From an uncultured Agathobaculum sp. (GTDB lineage Bacteria > Bacillota > Clostridia > Oscillospirales > Butyricicoccaceae): DNA of 64,000 nt. The notes below the pieces were generated by a model. It was not told where the DNA came from. It saw only the letters and a program-made list of their open reading frames with translations, and did no database searches. Positions 60,548 through 64,000 of this stretch are shown here, piece after piece. The position numbers were made by a program, and so were the translations under genes. Numbering within the stretch: the first letter of the stretch is position 1; every line of letters starts with the position of its first letter. The stretch lies in NCBI RefSeq assembly GCF_944384765.1, contig NZ_CALWUM010000007.1:1-64000 (forward strand), read 5' to 3'.

Positions 60548-61060
60548 ATGAAGATTGATTTGAAACAATTAACGGCCTCCCACCATGCGTCCATCCCGTT
60601 TGACGAGACGATCGACCTGCGGAATGAAACGCTTTATGGTGCAAAGCCGTTTCAAAGCCCCGTCCAGATCAGCGGCGAAGTAACCAATGAAAGCGGCGTC
60701 CTGCGGCTCAAGGGAATGATCAAAACGATCTACTCCACAGCCTGTGCGCGCTGCCTTAAGCCGCTCGATATTCTGCTGACAGCCGAGGCGGATGCCGTCC
60801 TGACCGACGACCCCGAGGCGGAGGAAGAGGACGATCTTTTCGTGCTGACCGGTGACAGCGTGGATCCTGCGGACGTATTGGTGCCGGCATTGATCCTGCA
60901 GGTACAGATGACTTATCTGTGCAAGGAGGACTGCAAAGGCCTCTGCCCGCACTGCGGCGCCGACCGCAATGTGACCGACTGCGATTGCGAGAAAAAGCAG
61001 ATCGATCCGCGATTTGCCGCGCTGCGCGCCCTGCTCGATTCGGACAAGGGCGAAGATTAA
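60548..61060 (+). CDS. YceD family (DUF177) protein
   Basis: A 170-residue protein of the YceD/DUF177 family, almost always encoded before rpmF and implicated in 23S rRNA or large-subunit maturation. Two cysteine clusters are visible: CARCLKP (~61-67) and a C-terminal zinc-like set in CKEDCKGLCPHCGADRN (~127-143), with CDCEKK. The middle is acidic. It starts at an ATG with GTGAGG close upstream, on a very short leader. rpmF follows 47 bp later. Confidence 0.9.
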   Translation: MKIDLKQLTASHHASIPFDETIDLRNETLYGAKPFQSPVQISGEVTNESGVLRLKGMIKTIYSTACARCLKPLDILLTAEADAVLTDDPEAEEEDDLFVLTGDSVDPADVLVPALILQVQMTYLCKEDCKGLCPHCGADRNVTDCDCEKKQIDPRFAALRALLDSDKGED

Positions 61061-61107
61061 ATGAGAAATAAAAAATATATGAAGAAAGAGTAGGAGGTGT
61101 ATCCAAC

Positions 61108-61290
61108 ATGGCAGTACCGAAGAGAAAGGTATCCAAAGCCCGTCGCGACAAGCGCCGCAACTCCCACTGGAAGCTCTCCCTGCCCGGCATGGTAAAGTGC
61201 CCGCAGTGCGGTGAGATGAAGCTGGCACACAGAATGTGCAAGAACTGCGGCTACTACAACGGCCGTCAGGTTGTCGCCAAGGACGCATAA
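61108..61290 (+). CDS. rpmF: 50S ribosomal protein L32
   Basis: A 60-residue ribosomal protein starting [16 protein letters not shown]. It is the zinc-binding (C+) paralogue, with CPQC (~31-34) and CKNC (~44-47). L32 lies near the peptide exit and peptidyl-transferase region of the large subunit. GGAGGTG precedes the ATG. It is cotranscribed with yceD and followed by a terminator. Confidence 0.97.
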   Translation: MAVPKRKVSKARRDKRRNSHWKLSLPGMVKCPQCGEMKLAHRMCKNCGYYNGRQVVAKDA

Positions 61291-61307
61291 GGCGAAAACA
61301 GAACAGG

Positions 61308-61344
61308 AAATGGAGAAGACGGCATCCGGCTTCTCCATTTTTTT
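61308..61344 (+). terminator. terminator after rpmF
   Basis: AAATGGAGAAG pairs perfectly with CTTCTCCATTT around an 11-nt loop, followed by a T-run. Confidence 0.9.
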
Positions 61345-61439
61345 ATGGCTCTGTCTCGTTGGGGCCGCCTGCGGGCCAATTGGGACGGACGCGCCGCGCA
61401 GCGCGCGGGAAAAGTGAAATGCGGAAGGAGGGGCGCAGG

Positions 61440-62744
61440 ATGGCGTCCAAAATCACCAGTGTGGATGCGGGCAGCCCAGCGGCGCGCGCCGGGATTTTGG
61501 CAGGGGAGACCCTGATTCAGATCGACGGTGTTGCAATCCGCGACGTGCTGGATTACAAGTTTTACAGCTATGATGCGCATCTGTCGCTTCAGGTGCTCGG
61601 GCAGGACGGCGAAACCGTTCGCACGGTGCGCGTGCGCAAGCAGGAGGGCGAGCCGCTCGGCCTGAATTTTGAGCACTACCTGATGGATAAAATGAAGCAG
61701 TGCTCCAACCGGTGCGTGTTCTGCTTCATTGACCAGCTGCCCCGCGGTATGCGCAAAACGCTCTATGTCAAGGATGATGACGCGCGCATGTCCTTCCTGA
61801 TGGGCAACTATATTTCGCTGACCAATCTGTCTGACGCGGATGTGGACCGCATTCTGCGCATGCACATCTCGCCGGTCAACGTCTCGGTACAGACGACCAA
61901 CCCGGCGTTGCGCGTCAAAATGCTGCGCAACCCGCGCGCGGGCGAGTCGCTCGCCATCATGGACCGGTTTGCCGCAGGCGGCATCACGATGAACTGCCAG
62001 CTGGTCGTGTGCAAGGGTCTCAATGACGGCGCAGAGCTGCGCCGCTCACTGGAAGACCTCAAAAAGCTCTATCCCGCGGTGAACACGATCTCGGTCGTGC
62101 CCTTTGGCATGACGCGCCACCGAGAAGGATTATATCCGCTGGAGCCGACCGACCGGGAGGCGGCAGCGGCCATACTCGATATTGTCGAGCCGTTTGCCGC
62201 GCAGTGCTATCAGGAGCTTGGCACACGACTGGTCTGGTGCGGCGATGAACTGTATCTGAAAGCCGGCCGGCCGCTGCCAGACACGGATTATTATGAGGAA
62301 TTTACCCAGTTTGAAAACGGCATCGGCATGCTGCCGCTGTTTATGGAGGAGTTCCGCCTTGCGCTGCCCGATTATGCGGGCCGGCGCGCGCGGCCATTTA
62401 CCATTGCAACCGGCGCGGCGGCCGCGCCTTCCATGGCGCGCCTGCTTGACGAGGCGGCTGCAAAATGCGATAATCTAAATGGTAAAGTGGTGGAAATCCG
62501 CAACGACTTTTTCGGCCCCCTGGTTTCGGTCGCGGGCCTGATCACCGGGCAGGATCTGATTGCCCAGCTGCGCGGGCGTGACCTTGGAGCGCGTGTGCTG
62601 ATCTCCGCCAATATGCTGCGTGACGGCGGCGATGTATTTCTGGATGACTATACCCCGCAGCAGGTGTCGGACGCCATCGGCGTGCCGGTAGTGCCGGTCG
62701 AGATCGACGGCGCGGATCTGCTGGCCAAGATATTTGAAGACTGA
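61440..62744 (+). CDS. DUF512/PDZ radical SAM family protein
   Basis: A 434-residue protein. A PDZ-like N-terminal domain (~1-65: ITSVDAGSPAARAGILAGETLIQIDG) leads to a radical-SAM-like region with the cysteine motif CSNRCVFC (~83-90) and FIDQLPRGMRKTLYVKDDD. The DUF512 domain fills ~220-430. It is widespread in Firmicutes and sits beside der; its reaction is unknown. ATG 61440 follows GGAAGGAGG. The der gene starts 76 bp downstream, so the two may be cotranscribed. Confidence 0.88.
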   Translation: MASKITSVDAGSPAARAGILAGETLIQIDGVAIRDVLDYKFYSYDAHLSLQVLGQDGETVRTVRVRKQEGEPLGLNFEHYLMDKMKQCSNRCVFCFIDQLPRGMRKTLYVKDDDARMSFLMGNYISLTNLSDADVDRILRMHISPVNVSVQTTNPALRVKMLRNPRAGESLAIMDRFAAGGITMNCQLVVCKGLNDGAELRRSLEDLKKLYPAVNTISVVPFGMTRHREGLYPLEPTDREAAAAILDIVEPFAAQCYQELGTRLVWCGDELYLKAGRPLPDTDYYEEFTQFENGIGMLPLFMEEFRLALPDYAGRRARPFTIATGAAAAPSMARLLDEAAAKCDNLNGKVVEIRNDFFGPLVSVAGLITGQDLIAQLRGRDLGARVLISANMLRDGGDVFLDDYTPQQVSDAIGVPVVPVEIDGADLLAKIFED

Positions 62745-62820
62745 GACGGCGGCGCGGCGCGTCTGTTGTGCGCCCGGCAGCGCTGTCTGTACCCAACCCC
62801 GACAAAAGGAGGGAAACCAA

Positions 62821-64000
62821 ATGCCAAAACCGATTGTGGCCATCGTAGGCCGGCCGAATGTCGGCAAGAGCCAGCTGTTCAACCGTCTGGCGGGCAAGCG
62901 CCTGTCTATTGTGGAGGACACCCCGGGCGTGACGCGCGACCGCCTGTATGCGGAGAGCGACTGGCGCGGCCGCGATTTTACCATCATTGACACCGGCGGC
63001 ATTGAGCCGAATAACGACAACCAGATTTTGCAGTTCATGCGTTTTCAGGCGGAAACGGCGATCTCGCACGCGGACGTGATTATCTTTATCACCGATCTGC
63101 GCACGGGCATCACCGCGGCCGATCAGGACGTTGCTGCCATGCTGCTGCGCTCAGGCAAGCCGATTGTGCTTGCGGTCAACAAGTGCGACAAGCCGGGTGA
63201 CCCGGAGCCGGAGTTTTATGAGTTCTACAACCTCGGCCTGGGCGAACCGTACGGCATTTCCGCCCTGCACGGCTATGGCGTGGGCGAACTGCTGGACGCG
63301 GCCTACGAGCATTTTCCACCCGAAGACGAGACCGAGGACAAGGAAGAACGCATCCGCGTGGCGCTGATTGGCAAGCCGAACGTGGGCAAGTCCAGCCTGC
63401 TTAACCGCGTGCTGGGCGAGGAGCGCGTGATCGTTTCCAACATCGCGGGCACCACGCGCGACAGCGTGGACGCCGATGTGGACAATGCGCATGGCAAATT
63501 CACCTTTATCGACACTGCAGGCATCCGCAAAAAAAGCAAAGTGGATGAGAGGATTGAGAAATACTCGGTTATGCGTTCGCTGCTTGCGGTCGAGCGCGCG
63601 GATGTGTGCGTCATTATGATCGACGCGACCGAAGGCGTGACCGAACAGGATACCAAGGTTGCAGGCGAGGCGCACAACGCGGGCAAGGCCTGCATCATTG
63701 TAGTCAATAAGTGGGACCTGGTCGAGAAAGACGGCTCGACCATGAAGGAGTATACCCTGCGCGTGCGCGAGGGGCTGGCCTATATGCCCTATGCGCCCGT
63801 GCTGTTCATCTCGGCGCAGACCGGCCAGCGCGTAGACAAGCTGTTCGCGCTTATTCAGGAAGTGTATGAGCAGAACCATATGCGCATCCCGACCGGCCGC
63901 CTCAATTCCATTTTAGCCGAGGCGACCGCGCGTGTGCAGCCGCCGACCGACAAGGGCCGCCGTCTGCGCATCTTCTATATGACACAGGCATCGACCTGCC
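62821..64000 (+). CDS. der: ribosome biogenesis GTPase Der (EngA), 3' end outside the window
   Basis: The first 393 residues of a double-GTPase needed for 50S subunit assembly. Domain G1 has GRPNVGKSQ (~8), DTGG and NKCD (~118). Domain G2 has GKPNVGKSSLLNR, DTAGIRKKSKV and NKWD (~296). The KH-like C-terminal domain begins near residue 350 and is cut by the window end; family length is about 440. AAAGGAGG precedes the ATG. No frame disruption is seen. Confidence 0.95.
   Translation, partial: MPKPIVAIVGRPNVGKSQLFNRLAGKRLSIVEDTPGVTRDRLYAESDWRGRDFTIIDTGGIEPNNDNQILQFMRFQAETAISHADVIIFITDLRTGITAADQDVAAMLLRSGKPIVLAVNKCDKPGDPEPEFYEFYNLGLGEPYGISALHGYGVGELLDAAYEHFPPEDETEDKEERIRVALIGKPNVGKSSLLNRVLGEERVIVSNIAGTTRDSVDADVDNAHGKFTFIDTAGIRKKSKVDERIEKYSVMRSLLAVERADVCVIMIDATEGVTEQDTKVAGEAHNAGKACIIVVNKWDLVEKDGSTMKEYTLRVREGLAYMPYAPVLFISAQTGQRVDKLFALIQEVYEQNHMRIPTGRLNSILAEATARVQPPTDKGRRLRIFYMTQASTC

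Overview
The window looks like chromosome from a G+C-rich anaerobic Clostridia, most likely an Oscillospirales/Ruminococcaceae-type gut bacterium. The evidence is Gram-positive ribosome binding sites (AGGAGG), sigma-A promoters, a spoIIGA-sigE sporulation locus, an [FeFe] hydrogenase, PTS sugar uptake, M42 peptidases, a YitT protein, and GTG and TTG starts. The species cannot be named from the sequence alone. Nearly all the DNA is coding. Genes sit in short operons separated by clear intrinsic terminators. There is no rRNA, CRISPR array, prophage or insertion sequence.

Layout. 0-9.7 kb: the 3' end of a group II intron, an NCS2 permease, a YitT protein, a truncated dipicolinate synthase A gene, DegV, an M24 peptidase, cardiolipin synthase, a split ThrE exporter, a PadR/HAAS pair and a COG2426 membrane protein. 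9.7-19.7 kb: pncB, then a complete arginine operon argG-argH-argC-argJ-argB-argD-argF plus a 53-residue DUF6440 protein, with ArgR-like boxes upstream of argG. ArgJ recycles the acetyl group, so argA and argE are not needed for the cyclic pathway. 19.7-23.4 kb: a two-gene [FeFe] hydrogenase operon with an unusual NuoF-tail/GltD-type flavoprotein. 23.5-31 kb: a carbohydrate locus with a DeoR regulator, a SorE-like dehydrogenase, a PfkB kinase, an MtlR-type activator and a mannitol-type EIICBA. 31-33 kb: TrkA/TrkH potassium uptake with a structured leader.

33-43.6 kb: a two-component system, a Xer-type recombinase, a NEW3-domain membrane protein with an ABC transporter, a cytidylate kinase-like protein, a MATE exporter, a Dps protein with a palindromic operator, and an XRE/membrane-protein pair with three palindromes at its promoter. 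43.6-49.7 kb: three overlapping M42 peptidase genes, spoIIGA-sigE, a GNAT enzyme and a sigG cut off after sigma region 2. 49.7-57.3 kb: an MtaD-type deaminase and purine nucleoside phosphorylase, tRNA-Pro(CGG), a chain of small metabolic enzymes (VOC proteins, hydrolase, aminotransferase, exonuclease III, CPCC protein) and an AEC transporter. 57.3-64 kb: a D,D-carboxypeptidase, a small P-loop protein, a miniature group II intron remnant directly after a terminator, an RluA enzyme, yceD-rpmF, a DUF512 radical SAM protein and the start of der.

The main points of interest are two broken sporulation genes (sigG and dpaA) beside an intact spoIIGA-sigE pair, the roughly 140-nt internally deleted group II intron, the hydrogenase partner's domain architecture, and several well-formed palindromic operators that can be assigned to the adjacent regulator.
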